NCBI GenBank assembly: GCA_038322995.1
Contig: JBBQGM010000003.1
Coordinates: 1 to 64,000, forward strand
Length of the DNA: 64,000 bases
Origin: QHXQ01 sp038322995
GTDB lineage: Bacteria; Acidobacteriota; Blastocatellia; Pyrinomonadales; Pyrinomonadaceae
Reading direction: 5' to 3'
Shown here one piece after another: positions 45,391 to 53,875 of the stretch. Within the stretch, counting starts at the first letter, position 1. Every line of letters starts with the position of its first letter. Made by a program: the position numbers and the translations under genes. A model generated the notes under the pieces. The model did not search any database and was not told where the DNA came from. It saw only the letters and a program-made list of their open reading frames with translations.

Positions 45391-46686
45391 GTGTCAGTCA
45401 AGGGGATCACGCCAACACAAGTCACCGCCGATAACACACCCACCCAAACATCAGCATTCGCCGCGTTGCGCCACCGCGATTTTCGGCTGCTGTGGCTGGG
45501 GCAATTCATCTCGCTCACGGGCTCGCAGATGCAACTCGTAGCGATCAACTGGCACGTCTATCTGTTGACGAGATCATCGGTCGCACTTGGATTAGTCGGG
45601 CTGATGCGCGTCGTGCCGATCATTTTGTGTTCACTCGCGGGCGGTGTGGTGGCTGATGCGTTTGACCGCAAGCGGCTGATTATCATCACGCAGTTCGTCA
45701 TGCTGACGAGCGCGGCCGTGCTGACGACGGTGACGGCCAGGGGCCTGCGCGCCGTGTGGCCCATCTACTTGCTCACCGCGCTCTCCTCGGCGGCGACGGC
45801 GTTTGAGAATCCGGCGCGACAGGCGCTCTTGCCGCAACTCGTGCCGGCGCGCGATTTCCCGAACGCGGTCAGTCTGAGCATGATCTCGTTTCAGATCGGC
45901 ATGGTGGCAGGGCCGTTGCTCGCGGGCATCGTGCTGGCAGCGTGGGGGCCGGCGCTTGTCTATGGTGCAAACGCGGCATCCTTTCTAGCGGTGGTGGGCG
46001 CGGTGCTGTTGCTGCGCGCGGGTGGCCGCGCAACGGGCGAAGCGCCGGGCGGCGTGAGTTTCGCAGCGCTCACCGAAGGGTTGAAATTCGTCTGGCGCAC
46101 ACCGGTCGTCGTGCAGTCCATGTTGCTCGATTTCGTGGCCACCTTCTTCGCATCGGCGACCGCCCTGCTGCCGATCTTCGCGGCGGAAATCTTGCACGTC
46201 GGCGCGCGGGGCTTGGGCCTGCTGGCGGCTGCGCCTGCGGTCGGCGCGGTGGTGGCCGGGTTGGTGATGGCGCGGATCAGCAACCGGCTGGCGCGGCCCG
46301 GTGTACTCGTGCTCGTGGCAATCGCCGGCTACGGCGGGGCGACGATGCTCTTTGGTTGGTCGCGCGTCTTCTGGTGGTCGTGTCTGCTGCTCGCGCTCGT
46401 CGGCGCGGCGGACACGGTCAGCACCGTCATCCGCCACACGATGCGGCAACTCGTGACGCCGAACCGGCTGCGCGGCCGGATGACCTCGGTCAACATGATC
46501 TTCTTCATGGGCGGGCCGCAACTCGGTGAACTCGAAGCGGGCCTGTTGGCCGCGGCCGTCGGCGCGCCGCTCTCCGTCGTGCTGGGCGGCGTGGGTTGTC
46601 TGCTTGGCGTCGTGCTGGCCGCGTTCAAAGCCCGCGCGCTGCTCAGCTATCGCCTGTCCACACAGACGGACACGCAAACGCCGTGA
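45391..46686 (+). CDS. MFS transporter (EntS-like exporter family)
   Basis: About 431 residues with 12 hydrophobic helices, in the MFS_3/EntS-like group: N-terminal FAALRHRDFRLLWLGQFISLTGSQMQ, then the GGVVADAFDRKRLI motif-A loop and NPARQALLPQLVPARDFPNAVSL. Such proteins export siderophores, drugs or metabolites; the substrate is unknown. The start could be read as the ATG at 45382, but the -10 box overlies it, so I favour the GTG at 45391 as a leaderless start. The downstream MerR gene has its own promoter. Confidence 0.87.
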   Translation: MSVKGITPTQVTADNTPTQTSAFAALRHRDFRLLWLGQFISLTGSQMQLVAINWHVYLLTRSSVALGLVGLMRVVPIILCSLAGGVVADAFDRKRLIIITQFVMLTSAAVLTTVTARGLRAVWPIYLLTALSSAATAFENPARQALLPQLVPARDFPNAVSLSMISFQIGMVAGPLLAGIVLAAWGPALVYGANAASFLAVVGAVLLLRAGGRATGEAPGGVSFAALTEGLKFVWRTPVVVQSMLLDFVATFFASATALLPIFAAEILHVGARGLGLLAAAPAVGAVVAGLVMARISNRLARPGVLVLVAIAGYGGATMLFGWSRVFWWSCLLLALVGAADTVSTVIRHTMRQLVTPNRLRGRMTSVNMIFFMGGPQLGELEAGLLAAAVGAPLSVVLGGVGCLLGVVLAAFKARALLSYRLSTQTDTQTP

Positions 46687-46744
46687 GCGCCGCGCGTGGC
46701 GCACACACCAGCAAGTCGCACGCGCGCCACGAGCAAAAAAACGC

Positions 46745-46776
46745 TTGACTCTGGAATCCATTCCAGACTTTATAAT
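46745..46776 (+). promoter_or_regulatory. MerR-type promoter and operator
   Basis: TTGACT (46745-46750) and TATAAT (46771-46776) are separated by 20 bases, the over-long spacer that MerR-family activators untwist. Within the spacer lies a perfect dyad CTGGAAT-CC-ATTCCAG (46751-46766). The regulator gene starts seven bases after the -10 box, so this is an autoregulated promoter for the regulator and the gene behind it. Confidence 0.88.
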
Positions 46777-46782
46777 GCCGGT

Positions 46783-47289
46783 GTGACAAGCAACTCCACC
46801 GACAAAAATTTCCTGCGCGCGGGCGAATTGGCGGCGGCCACACACCTTAGCAAGGATACGCTACGCCATTACGAGCGGAAGGGCGTGCTGGCCGTCGCGC
46901 GTCGCTCGCCGAACGGTTACCGCGAATATCCGGTTGCGACGCTGGCGCGCGTCCAACTCGTCCGGCGGGCGCTTGGTGTCGGGTTCACGTTGGATGAGTT
47001 GGCCCGCATCCTCAAGGTGCGCGACCGGGGCGGCGCACCGTGCCGCGAGGTGCGTCTGCTGGCCGCGGCCAAACTCGCCGAGATCGAAGCGCGGTTGCAG
47101 GAATTGATCTCCGTGCGGGCTGAGTTGCAGTCCACCTTGCGCGATTGGGATGCGCGTCTAGCAGGCAAGGCGGTGGGTGAACGGGTAGGCTTGCTCGACG
47201 CTTTGGGTGTTACTGCGGCGCGGACCGGCGCAGGGCGCGCGGCGCACACTCCGGTCTGGCGCAGACAAAGAAAAACAGAAAGGAAGTGA
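46783..47289 (+). CDS. MerR family transcriptional regulator, heavy-metal-like
   Basis: About 168 residues from a GTG at 46783; the frame is open further upstream, but those codons lie inside and before the promoter. The N-terminal winged helix-turn-helix is LRAGELAAATHLSKDTLRHYERKGVL, then SPNGYREYP. A C-terminal dimerisation coiled coil follows (LLAAAKLAEIEARLQELISVRAELQ). A single Cys sits at the start of the effector loop (GGAPCREV); the second effector Cys of CueR/ZntR is not visible. It probably controls itself and the secreted His/Met-rich protein 4 bases downstream through the dyad in its own promoter. Confidence 0.9.
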   Translation: MTSNSTDKNFLRAGELAAATHLSKDTLRHYERKGVLAVARRSPNGYREYPVATLARVQLVRRALGVGFTLDELARILKVRDRGGAPCREVRLLAAAKLAEIEARLQELISVRAELQSTLRDWDARLAGKAVGERVGLLDALGVTAARTGAGRAAHTPVWRRQRKTERK

Positions 47290-47293
47290 GTTG

Positions 47294-47902
47294 ATGAAGC
47301 AACACAAGCGCAGCATAGGCTATCGCTCAACCATTCTTGCCATCATTTTCGTAGTCGGCGGCACAAGCACAAATGCACAGCAGCGGCAGGGACACACACC
47401 TGTCAAGCCGCACGACGATAAGGTAGCTGCCCCGTGTCCGATGATGCAGAGTGAACAGGCAAACAGGAGTGCGAAGGATGGACATGCCGGGCATCTCGCT
47501 GCGGTCAACGCGCGCGGCGAGCACGCGATGGGTTTTTCGCTAACGCAAACGACCCATCATTTTCACCTGCGGCCCGACGGCGGCGTGATTCAGGTTGAGG
47601 TTAATGACGCGACAGACACGGCCAATCGTGAGCAAATCCGGCAGCATCTTGCGCACATCGCAGAGATGTTCGCGGCGGGCGACTTCCAGACGCCGATGCT
47701 CGTCCACGAGCAAATCCCGCCCGGTGTACCGGAGATGAAGCGGCTACGCGCCGCAATCAAATTCGTGTACGAAGAGACTGAGCGGGGCGGGCGCGTGCAT
47801 ATCGTGACGGCCGATACGCACGCGCTGGCCGCCGTGCATGCGTTCCTGCGTTTTCAGATCAAGGATCACCAGACGGGCGACTCACTAATAGTCAGCAAGT
47901 AA
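47294..47902 (+). CDS. Secreted protein with His/Met-rich segment, MerR-operon partner
   Basis: 202 residues from the ATG at 47294 (AGGAAG upstream). A signal peptide runs to about residue 30 (STILAIIFVVGGTSTNAQ). The mature N-terminus has possible metal ligands (APCPMMQ, DGHAGH). A conserved domain follows: GEHAMGFSLTQTTHHFHL, GGVIQVEVND, IRQHLAHIAEMFAAGDF and ERGGRVHIVTADTHALAAVHAFLRFQI. I recognise it as a recurrent uncharacterised periplasmic protein, with no proven function. Co-transcription with a metal-type MerR regulator suggests a role in metal or oxidant handling. Confidence 0.75.
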   Translation: MKQHKRSIGYRSTILAIIFVVGGTSTNAQQRQGHTPVKPHDDKVAAPCPMMQSEQANRSAKDGHAGHLAAVNARGEHAMGFSLTQTTHHFHLRPDGGVIQVEVNDATDTANREQIRQHLAHIAEMFAAGDFQTPMLVHEQIPPGVPEMKRLRAAIKFVYEETERGGRVHIVTADTHALAAVHAFLRFQIKDHQTGDSLIVSK

Positions 47903-48105
47903 GGCGTGGCATCGCGGTCGGGATGCGCAACGGCGTGCCTCCATGAAAATGGCCGGCCGCCGTTGTACATTTTTCGGCTCATCTTCCACCGGCTCAGATT
48001 TTACGTTCATCCTACCGTCCCTCGTTAATTTCGCTCTGTGTTAAGATGCGCGCACATTGCCCTTGATACAGAACTAGACTGCGAGCGTTATGTGGCGTGA
48101 ATCAC
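47903..48105. other. Intergenic region before the PilZ unit
   Basis: About 200 bases with no supported gene. A -10-like TAAGAT at 48043-48048 follows CGTTAATTT at some distance, but the promoter is not convincing. A GGCCGGCCG palindrome-like stretch is near 47951. I see no structured RNA. Confidence 0.3.
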
Positions 48106-48420
48106 ATGGCGGACGAGCGAAGAATTGACGAGCGTGTGCGTTTGCTGCGCGAGGCGCGCTGGACGGGTCTGTCCGGGCAACACGGGGCGCGCGTCTATGA
48201 TCTCAGTCTGGGCGGCTGTTACATCGAAACGCTGGGCCAGGTCAGCCCGGGCGAGCGTTTGGTCTTTCAGATCAAGACACCAGACGATGATTGGCTGCTC
48301 CTGCACGGCCTCGTCATGCATAGCCAACCGAATATCGGCTTCGGCTTGCGCTTCCTGCCGCTCGCGCCGCATACGCAGCGGCGGCTGGCCGAAGTGTTGG
48401 CGCAGGAGCGCCGCAAATAA
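48106..48420 (+). CDS. PilZ domain protein
   Basis: 104 residues from the ATG at 48106 (a GTG at 48097 is also in frame). This is a stand-alone PilZ domain, which binds cyclic di-GMP: the N-terminal Arg motif is RRIDERVRL (RxxxR type) and the second motif is YDLSLGGCYIET (D/NxSxxG). Two more genes follow in the same direction within 35 bases each, so it heads a three-gene unit. The window also holds an HD-GYP protein that could set c-di-GMP levels. Confidence 0.88.
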   Translation: MADERRIDERVRLLREARWTGLSGQHGARVYDLSLGGCYIETLGQVSPGERLVFQIKTPDDDWLLLHGLVMHSQPNIGFGLRFLPLAPHTQRRLAEVLAQERRK

Positions 48421-48454
48421 GGTGTGCCGATGGCAGTTGCCTTGAATAGCGAAG

Positions 48455-48892
48455 ATGACAGACTGGCTACCGGCGGAGACCAACACACATCAGGATCACG
48501 TCATCGCGCATATGCTGGGCGCGACCGTGCTTGGCTATTTTCGCGCCGACGAGGCCGCCCACTTTATCCTCGACATCGGTTTCATCTGGTTGATTCTCTT
48601 GGACGGCGAGATGGGTCTTGTCCCGCATAGCATGGCGCTTGCTGAGTTAAGCGTGGGCGCAGATGAGCGCGCTGCTTTGAGCGCCGACGCCGCTGCGCTC
48701 TACGAACACGGCACGGCGGCGGCGCTCGCGCGCGCGACGGCTGCGCCGGATGATTGCTTGATCAACGCTGTCGAGTTTTACACCAACGAGACGGGGCGCA
48801 GGCTGTTGTTGCAAAGCGACCACGTAAGCCTCTGCGTGGAGACAGAATTAACGTCGGGCGCAATTGAGATCACGCTGGTACGAACGGCATAA
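48455..48892 (+). CDS. Hypothetical protein behind PilZ
   Basis: 145 residues, no family recognised. It is cytoplasmic, with no signal or membrane segment beyond a moderately hydrophobic strand region (HFILDIGFIWLILLDGEMGLVP). The composition suggests a small alpha/beta fold (LSVGADERAALSADAAALYEHGTAAALARATAAP is helical in outline). The start is the ATG at 48455, 34 bases after the PilZ stop. It lies between PilZ and a 56-residue protein. Confidence 0.65.
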   Translation: MTDWLPAETNTHQDHVIAHMLGATVLGYFRADEAAHFILDIGFIWLILLDGEMGLVPHSMALAELSVGADERAALSADAAALYEHGTAAALARATAAPDDCLINAVEFYTNETGRRLLLQSDHVSLCVETELTSGAIEITLVRTA

Positions 48893-48916
48893 ACAAACGG
48901 GAATGGAGTGAAACAG

Positions 48917-49087
48917 ATGTCGGCAGAGACGAACGAAGAACCGGCGGCTAGCACAGACGAGACGCTCGCAGAGGCCGCGCAGACGGAAAGAGAATATTTA
49001 CGCGCCCGCTTATGCGCCGAACTAGGCCGCGACCCTAGCGATGAAGAACTGAACGACTGGCTGCGCCAGCACACGGAAGGATATTGA
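48917..49087 (+). CDS. Small acidic 56-residue protein
   Basis: The ATG at 48917 is preceded by GGAGTG at good spacing. The frame encodes an acidic, helical protein: MSAETNEEPAAST..., then YLRARLCAELGRDPSDEELNDWL and the end RQHTEGY. The C-terminal half looks like a folded helix-loop-helix with a GRDPSDEELNxWL cap. It is translated in the same direction as, and 24 bases after, the previous gene. I recognise no characterised homologue. Codon use matches neighbouring genes, supporting a real gene. Confidence 0.7.
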   Translation: MSAETNEEPAASTDETLAEAAQTEREYLRARLCAELGRDPSDEELNDWLRQHTEGY

Positions 49088-49095
49088 TGATTGGG

Positions 49096-49170
49096 GAATG
49101 CGAAATGCGGATTCAGCGCAGGGAAGCACACTATTCATCTTTCCCTGCTTTCAATCCGCAATCCGCATCC
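49096..49170. repeat. Imperfect 30-base inverted repeat with heptamer units
   Basis: Arms 49096-49125 and 49141-49170 match at 24 of 30 positions. The right arm includes AATCCGC twice in tandem (49153-49166). It lies between the convergent 56-residue protein gene and BON protein gene and can act as a shared terminator. Confidence 0.7.
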
Positions 49171-49178
49171 GACAAGCT

Positions 49179-49805
49179 TTAGGGCAGGCCTTCGATTGTG
49201 ATCTTGCTGTCTATCGCCGTGACGCCTTTGATGCCGTTGGCGAGCCGTTCAGCGCGCGTCTTCAAATCGACTGTTTTAACCGAACCGATGAGAGTCGCTT
49301 GACCGTTAATCACGGTGACCGTGAGGCCGGCGTCTTTCAGGTCTGCATCGGCGGTGAACGCCCGACCGATGCGGGATTCGATGCCGGCGTCGTCAGGCGG
49401 CGCGGGCGCGCTGGTTGCAGCGGCCGGTGCGGGCTGCGCGACGATGACCGGCGCGGGTTGTGTCGCCGTAGCCGGTGCCGGCGCTTGCACGATAATGGGC
49501 GGCGGCGCGGCCTGCTGCGCAGGTTGTTGGATGATGACGGGCGGTTGCGCCGCCGGCAATGGTGTCGCTGCGGTCGTGACGGTGACGTTCGTGTTCGAGT
49601 TCGTCGCATCGTCGCGGTTCAACAGGAAGAACATGAGCAAGGCCGTGGCCGCTACAGCCACGAGCGCAATCGTGGCGATCATACCGGTCGAGTAGCCGCC
49701 GCGATCAGGGTTGCGCGTCGTACTTGTATAGGATTCTTCGCGCCGCGCGGTCGGCGTCTCCACAACTACGCGGCTCCGCTTCTGTTGCTCTTCGTCGTAT
49801 GACAT
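49179..49805 (-). CDS. Membrane-anchored BON domain protein
   Basis: 208 residues from the ATG at 49805 (AAGGAGC upstream). A cytoplasmic N-terminus rich in Arg, Glu and Thr precedes one transmembrane helix at about residues 42-62 (GMIATIALVAVAATALLMFFLL). A long Pro/Ala/Gln-rich linker follows (AQPPVIIQQPAQQAAPPP and similar). A C-terminal BON domain (about 140-208) has DAGLTVTVINGQATLIGSV and NGIKGVTAIDSKITI. BON domains bind phospholipid or envelope components. Periplasmic localisation of the BON domain is inferred from topology. Confidence 0.85.
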   Translation of the reverse strand: MSYDEEQQKRSRVVVETPTARREESYTSTTRNPDRGGYSTGMIATIALVAVAATALLMFFLLNRDDATNSNTNVTVTTAATPLPAAQPPVIIQQPAQQAAPPPIIVQAPAPATATQPAPVIVAQPAPAAATSAPAPPDDAGIESRIGRAFTADADLKDAGLTVTVINGQATLIGSVKTVDLKTRAERLANGIKGVTAIDSKITIEGLP

Positions 49806-49958
49806 GAAAATCGTGCTCCTTGAAGTCTGGTGCTTGATGGATCGATAACTAAGCGAGGTGTGAATCGAACGGGGCCAAAAGTTCATGCGCGTGTGCGCCG
49901 GGATGAGAGCAGCGTGGCCGCCCCACCGGAGCGGCCACGCTTAAATTTCAATTGCCGC

Positions 49959-50378
49959 TTAGCAGCGATGCGTACGGCAATAGCTGCTGGTGCGTTGTTT
50001 GTGGCGATAGATGCCGCTGCCGCCCGCGCCGATGAGCGCACCGGCCGCCGCGCCGCGCTTGTGTCCGAGCGCGCCGCCGACACCTGCGCCAAGCCCCGTG
50101 CCGCCGGCCACCGTGCCGATGGTGCGCGTGCGCGGTTTGAAATGTCGCCGCGCGGCTTTGCGATTGAATGCGACGAGCGAACCGCCGCCCGCGCCGATGG
50201 CCGCGCCCTTCTTGCCACCGATGAGTGCGCCGGCCACCGCGCCGCCGCCGATGATGGCCGCCGTGCGCGACTTGCGGCCGAAGCGCGAATGACGCCGCCG
50301 TTCCTGTGCTGACAGATCGGGCACGAGCGCCGTTAACAACAGCGCGAGACCCAACACTGATACGAGTAATCTTTTCAT
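49959..50378 (-). CDS. Secreted glycine-zipper protein
   Basis: 139 residues with a signal peptide (MKRLLVSVLGLALLLTALVPDLSA). A basic linker follows, then two glycine-zipper hydrophobic hairpins (IIGGGAVAGALIGGKKGAAIGAGGG near 42-65 in outline, and GTVAGGTGLGAGVGGALGHKRGAAAGALIGAGG near 87-120). The end is CRTHRC. It is very basic between zippers (FNRKAARRHFKPRTR). Glycine zippers oligomerise in membranes; the function here is unknown. The ATG at 50378 has ACGGAGGG upstream. Confidence 0.8.
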   Translation of the reverse strand: MKRLLVSVLGLALLLTALVPDLSAQERRRHSRFGRKSRTAAIIGGGAVAGALIGGKKGAAIGAGGGSLVAFNRKAARRHFKPRTRTIGTVAGGTGLGAGVGGALGHKRGAAAGALIGAGGSGIYRHKQRTSSYCRTHRC

Positions 50379-50583
50379 GTCGAAACCCTCCGTAAATAGC
50401 TGCCGATGTCACTGCTTTGCGGGAGAGCAGGTGATAGCTAATCAAAAGTCCAGCAACTCGTGTTCCGTTCAAGGCAAATTGCGCGTTGACAGTGAAACAA
50501 AGGTTTTCTACGGCCTGCGCCACGCCGCTTTCCTTACAAACGCATGGTCAATCGTACTGATTTCATGCTGACGGCAAAGATGT

Positions 50584-50613
50584 TTGACCTCGCAAGCGCG
50601 GCGCACGCATAAT
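50584..50613 (+). promoter_or_regulatory. Promoter directly in front of the deacetylase gene
   Basis: TTGACC (50584-50589), an 18-base spacer, CATAAT (50608-50613), then only seven bases to the ATG at 50621. No ribosome-binding sequence fits in between, so the transcript is probably leaderless. Confidence 0.6.
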
Positions 50614-50620
50614 CGCCGCC

Positions 50621-51565
50621 ATGAAGACTGCGCTCGTGCATCATCCCGTTTATGCCCAACACGACACAGGCGCGGGCCATCCTGAGCGGCCCGAACGCTA
50701 CGCGGCAGTGATGGACGCGCTACGCGGCGACGCGGAGCTATGGCCGCAACTCATCGAACTGTCCGCGCCGGCCGCCGCGCGGGGCATCGTGCAAGCCGCG
50801 CACACGCCGCAACACTTCAAGCGCGTCGAGCGCGCCGTCAGCGAAGGGCTGGGTTATCTCGATGCCGACACCATCGTCTCGTTGCATTCGCTCGATGCCG
50901 CGTTGCATGCGGCGGGCGGCGCGTGTCGCGCGGTGGACGCGATTATGTCGGGCGAGGCGCAGAACGCCTTTGTGCCGGCGCGGCCGCCCGGCCATCACGC
51001 GACCGAAGGCAACGCGATGGGCTTTTGTCTCTTCAACACCGTAGCCGTCGCCGCGCGTTATGCGCAGTCGCGCTACGCGGAGATCGAGCGCGTGGCCGTT
51101 GTCGATTGGGACGTGCATCACGGCAACGGCACACAGGGCATCTTCTACGACGACCCGTCGGTCTTCTTCTTCTCGACGCATCAATACCCGTGGTATCCGG
51201 GCACGGGCGCGCGGGGCGAAACGGGGCAAGGGCGCGGGCGCGGCTACACTTTGAACGCGCCGATGCGCGCCCGCACACCCGCGCCAGAGCAACGCCGCGC
51301 CTTCGACGCCGCCATCTCTGAGATCGATGCGAAGTTCAAACCCGATCTCATCATCATCTCCGCCGGCTTCGACGCGCACGCGAGCGATCCGCTCGGCCAA
51401 CTCTCGCTCAGGGACGAAGACTTCAGTGCGCTGACCCGCACTGTTAAAGAATGGGCGGCCCGCGTCTGCGCGGGCCGCGTCCTTTCTTGTCTCGAAGGCG
51501 GCTACAATTTGCAGACACTTGGCGCTACCGTGCGGGCGCACGTGCAGGCTTTAAGTGCAGACTAA
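50621..51565 (+). CDS. Histone deacetylase family (acetoin utilisation/acetylpolyamine amidohydrolase-like) protein
   Basis: 314-residue zinc hydrolase of the class II HDAC-like bacterial group. Family motifs: HPERPERYAAV near residue 20, RPPGHHATEGNAMGFCLFN near 121-139 (the tandem catalytic His), VDWDVHHGNGTQ near 162 (zinc Asp and His), SAGFDAHASDPLG near 246 (zinc Asp), and CLEGGYN near the end. All active-site residues are present. The substrate (acetyl-lysine or acetylpolyamine) is unknown. A promoter lies immediately upstream; the stop overlaps nothing, and the phosphatase gene follows within 26 bases. Confidence 0.94.
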   Translation: MKTALVHHPVYAQHDTGAGHPERPERYAAVMDALRGDAELWPQLIELSAPAAARGIVQAAHTPQHFKRVERAVSEGLGYLDADTIVSLHSLDAALHAAGGACRAVDAIMSGEAQNAFVPARPPGHHATEGNAMGFCLFNTVAVAARYAQSRYAEIERVAVVDWDVHHGNGTQGIFYDDPSVFFFSTHQYPWYPGTGARGETGQGRGRGYTLNAPMRARTPAPEQRRAFDAAISEIDAKFKPDLIIISAGFDAHASDPLGQLSLRDEDFSALTRTVKEWAARVCAGRVLSCLEGGYNLQTLGATVRAHVQALSAD

Positions 51566-51590
51566 GAGCGATGAGCAAATGGAGCAGGGC

Positions 51591-53840
51591 ATGAATGAGC
51601 GCAACGTGCGCGCATGGTTGCGGCGCGTGCTGCCGCGCATCGCGGTCGCAGCGGCCGTGCTGTTCGTCGTGCGGGCGCTCGTGCGCGATGTGGAGTTTTA
51701 TCGCGCGTCCGCTGTCGGCAACGTGTTTGGGTTCGTCACCTTTCTGCTCGGCGCGCTCACCGTCTGTTACTACGGCTTCAAGGCGTTGCATTGGTTAAAG
51801 CGCAAATTGTTGTGGCGGGTGCGCCGGCGACTGATCATCACGTACCTGTTCGTCGGGTTGACGCCCATCGTGTTGCTGGCCGGGCTCGGCTTCATCTTCG
51901 GCTACGGCATGGCGCTCAACATGATGGCGAACAGCGTTATGCTGGAGGTTGGCAGCACAGAGAACCAGGTGCGCGCCAACGCCGACGCGCTGGCCGCTGC
52001 GCTGGCCGCATTACCGCCTGCTACCGACGCACGCACGCTCCAAGCTTGGCTCGGCGAACGCGCCGCGTTGCTGCAAGCTTCATTGCCGGGCGCGCAAGTA
52101 GCTGTCTGGCGCGCACCCTTGGGCACGAGTAGGGAACTGGCGGCTGAAGTTGGCTTTGGCGCGCGCGCGGAATTCGTCAATGCCACGTTGAGTGCGGGCA
52201 CAGAACCGCTCGGCGCAGAGCAGCCAGCATTCAACGCGCCGCTGCCCGTGTGGCTGCGCGGCCAAGAGGCGTGGAGCGGCTTTACGTTCGAGCCGCCAGC
52301 CGCCGCGTCTGCGCCTTATGCCGCAGCTTCATTACGCGCAGTCGTGCGGCGCGATGCGGCGGGGCAAACATTCGTCGTGTTGCTGAGTGTGCCGGTCAGT
52401 CGCGCACTCGTCGAACGCTGGCGCGCGGACACGAGCATAAAACTGCGCCCGTCATTCTTTCCGCACGTGCTGACAAGCGGCGCAACTGGCAATGCGCGCA
52501 AACAGCGCGCCGACAGCAACGCCACAGCACCGGCCGCACAGACACTGCAAGATGATGCCGCCGCGAACGAAGCCGAGATGCGGCGGTCGGTGGATCAACT
52601 GGGCGAACCGCTGCACGGGGCGCACGCATGGGTCGTAATGCCCGTGACAAATTGGGCGAGCGGGGTGCGCGAGCCACACGTCGCGTTTAAGTTTCCTTCA
52701 TCGATGACGGCGGCGCGGCAGCATGTGCTTGAGCGCGGCCACTTGGGCCAAGACCTGCCGCTCACGTTGGTACTGGCTATCTTCGGCGGCATCTTTCTCA
52801 CGCTCGAATTACTCGCGCTCTTCGCTGCCGGCTGGATGACGCGCGCCGTCACCGGCACGGTGCATAAACTTTATCGCGCCACTGGGCACATCAAACGCGG
52901 CGACTTCTCGCATCGCGTCCACGTGCGCTCCCAAGATCAATTGGGCGAACTCGCGCTGGCCTACAACGACATGAGCGCGAACATCGAGGCGCTGTTGCAG
53001 GAGCGCGTCAAGCACGAACGCTTGGAGCGCGAGATCGAGATCGCCGCCGAGGTGCAGGCGCAACTCTTCCCGCGCGAAGTGCCGCAACTCAAGACGGTCG
53101 CGCTCGCGGGCGAGTGTCGCGCGGCCCGCGGCGTGGCGGGCGACTATTACGACTACGTGGAGATCACGCCCGGTCTCGTCGCCGTCGCGCTCGGCGACGT
53201 GTCGGGCAAAGGCATCTCCGCCTCGCTCGTCATGTCGAATCTGCAAGCCTCTTTGCGGGCGCAGACGACGATCCTCGCCGAGCGTCTGCGGTTGGCCGGG
53301 CGCGCGGTCGCGGTTGGCGCGAACATCGAAGTCGAGCCGCCGTGCGGTGTGACCGGCGTGGACAATGCCTGCGCGGTCGCGGAGATGGTGGCCAATATCA
53401 ACACGCAACTGTGCCGCAGCACCGACTCGAATCGCTTCGCCACGTTTTTCCTCGCGCTTTACGAAGAACGCACGCGCACGTTGCGCTACACCAACGCCGG
53501 ACACAACGCGCCCTTTCTCCTTCGGGCCGATGGCACACACGAACTACTCGAAGCGGGCGGCACCGTGGCCGGCGCGTTCGACTTCGCCCGCTACGAAGAA
53601 GCTGCCGCCACGCTCGCGCCCGGCGACCTGCTCCTCATCTTCTCCGACGGTCTCAGCGAAGCGCAGAACCACACCGGCGAAGAGTACGGCGAAGCGCGTC
53701 TCTTACAATTCGCGCGGCAACACCGAGAGCTTTCGGCCGACGAACTACGCCGCGCCATCTTCGACGAGATCGAACGCTGGTCGGGCGGGCTTGAGCGCGG
53801 TGATGATCAGACGGTCGTGATCGTGAAGGCGAATAACTAA
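51591..53840 (+). CDS. SpoIIE/RsbU-type serine phosphatase with membrane sensor and HAMP
   Basis: About 749 residues. I prefer the ATG at 51591 (GGAGCAGG upstream); an ATG at 51579 and a GTG at 51555 are in frame. Three helices near the N-terminus precede a large Ala-rich extracytoplasmic sensor (about 110-395). Another helix (LTLVLAIFGGIFLTLELLAL) leads to a HAMP domain (about 415-475), a coiled coil and a PP2C-like SpoIIE domain. Metal-binding Asp residues are in GDYYDY, LGDVSGKG, FSDGLSE and GDDQTVV. Such proteins dephosphorylate anti-anti-sigma factors; no partner genes are near. It is probably co-transcribed with the deacetylase gene. Confidence 0.92.
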   Translation: MNERNVRAWLRRVLPRIAVAAAVLFVVRALVRDVEFYRASAVGNVFGFVTFLLGALTVCYYGFKALHWLKRKLLWRVRRRLIITYLFVGLTPIVLLAGLGFIFGYGMALNMMANSVMLEVGSTENQVRANADALAAALAALPPATDARTLQAWLGERAALLQASLPGAQVAVWRAPLGTSRELAAEVGFGARAEFVNATLSAGTEPLGAEQPAFNAPLPVWLRGQEAWSGFTFEPPAAASAPYAAASLRAVVRRDAAGQTFVVLLSVPVSRALVERWRADTSIKLRPSFFPHVLTSGATGNARKQRADSNATAPAAQTLQDDAAANEAEMRRSVDQLGEPLHGAHAWVVMPVTNWASGVREPHVAFKFPSSMTAARQHVLERGHLGQDLPLTLVLAIFGGIFLTLELLALFAAGWMTRAVTGTVHKLYRATGHIKRGDFSHRVHVRSQDQLGELALAYNDMSANIEALLQERVKHERLEREIEIAAEVQAQLFPREVPQLKTVALAGECRAARGVAGDYYDYVEITPGLVAVALGDVSGKGISASLVMSNLQASLRAQTTILAERLRLAGRAVAVGANIEVEPPCGVTGVDNACAVAEMVANINTQLCRSTDSNRFATFFLALYEERTRTLRYTNAGHNAPFLLRADGTHELLEAGGTVAGAFDFARYEEAAATLAPGDLLLIFSDGLSEAQNHTGEEYGEARLLQFARQHRELSADELRRAIFDEIERWSGGLERGDDQTVVIVKANN

Positions 53841-53875
53841 ATCGACACACACCGCAATGGCGCACAAGCAAAGAC

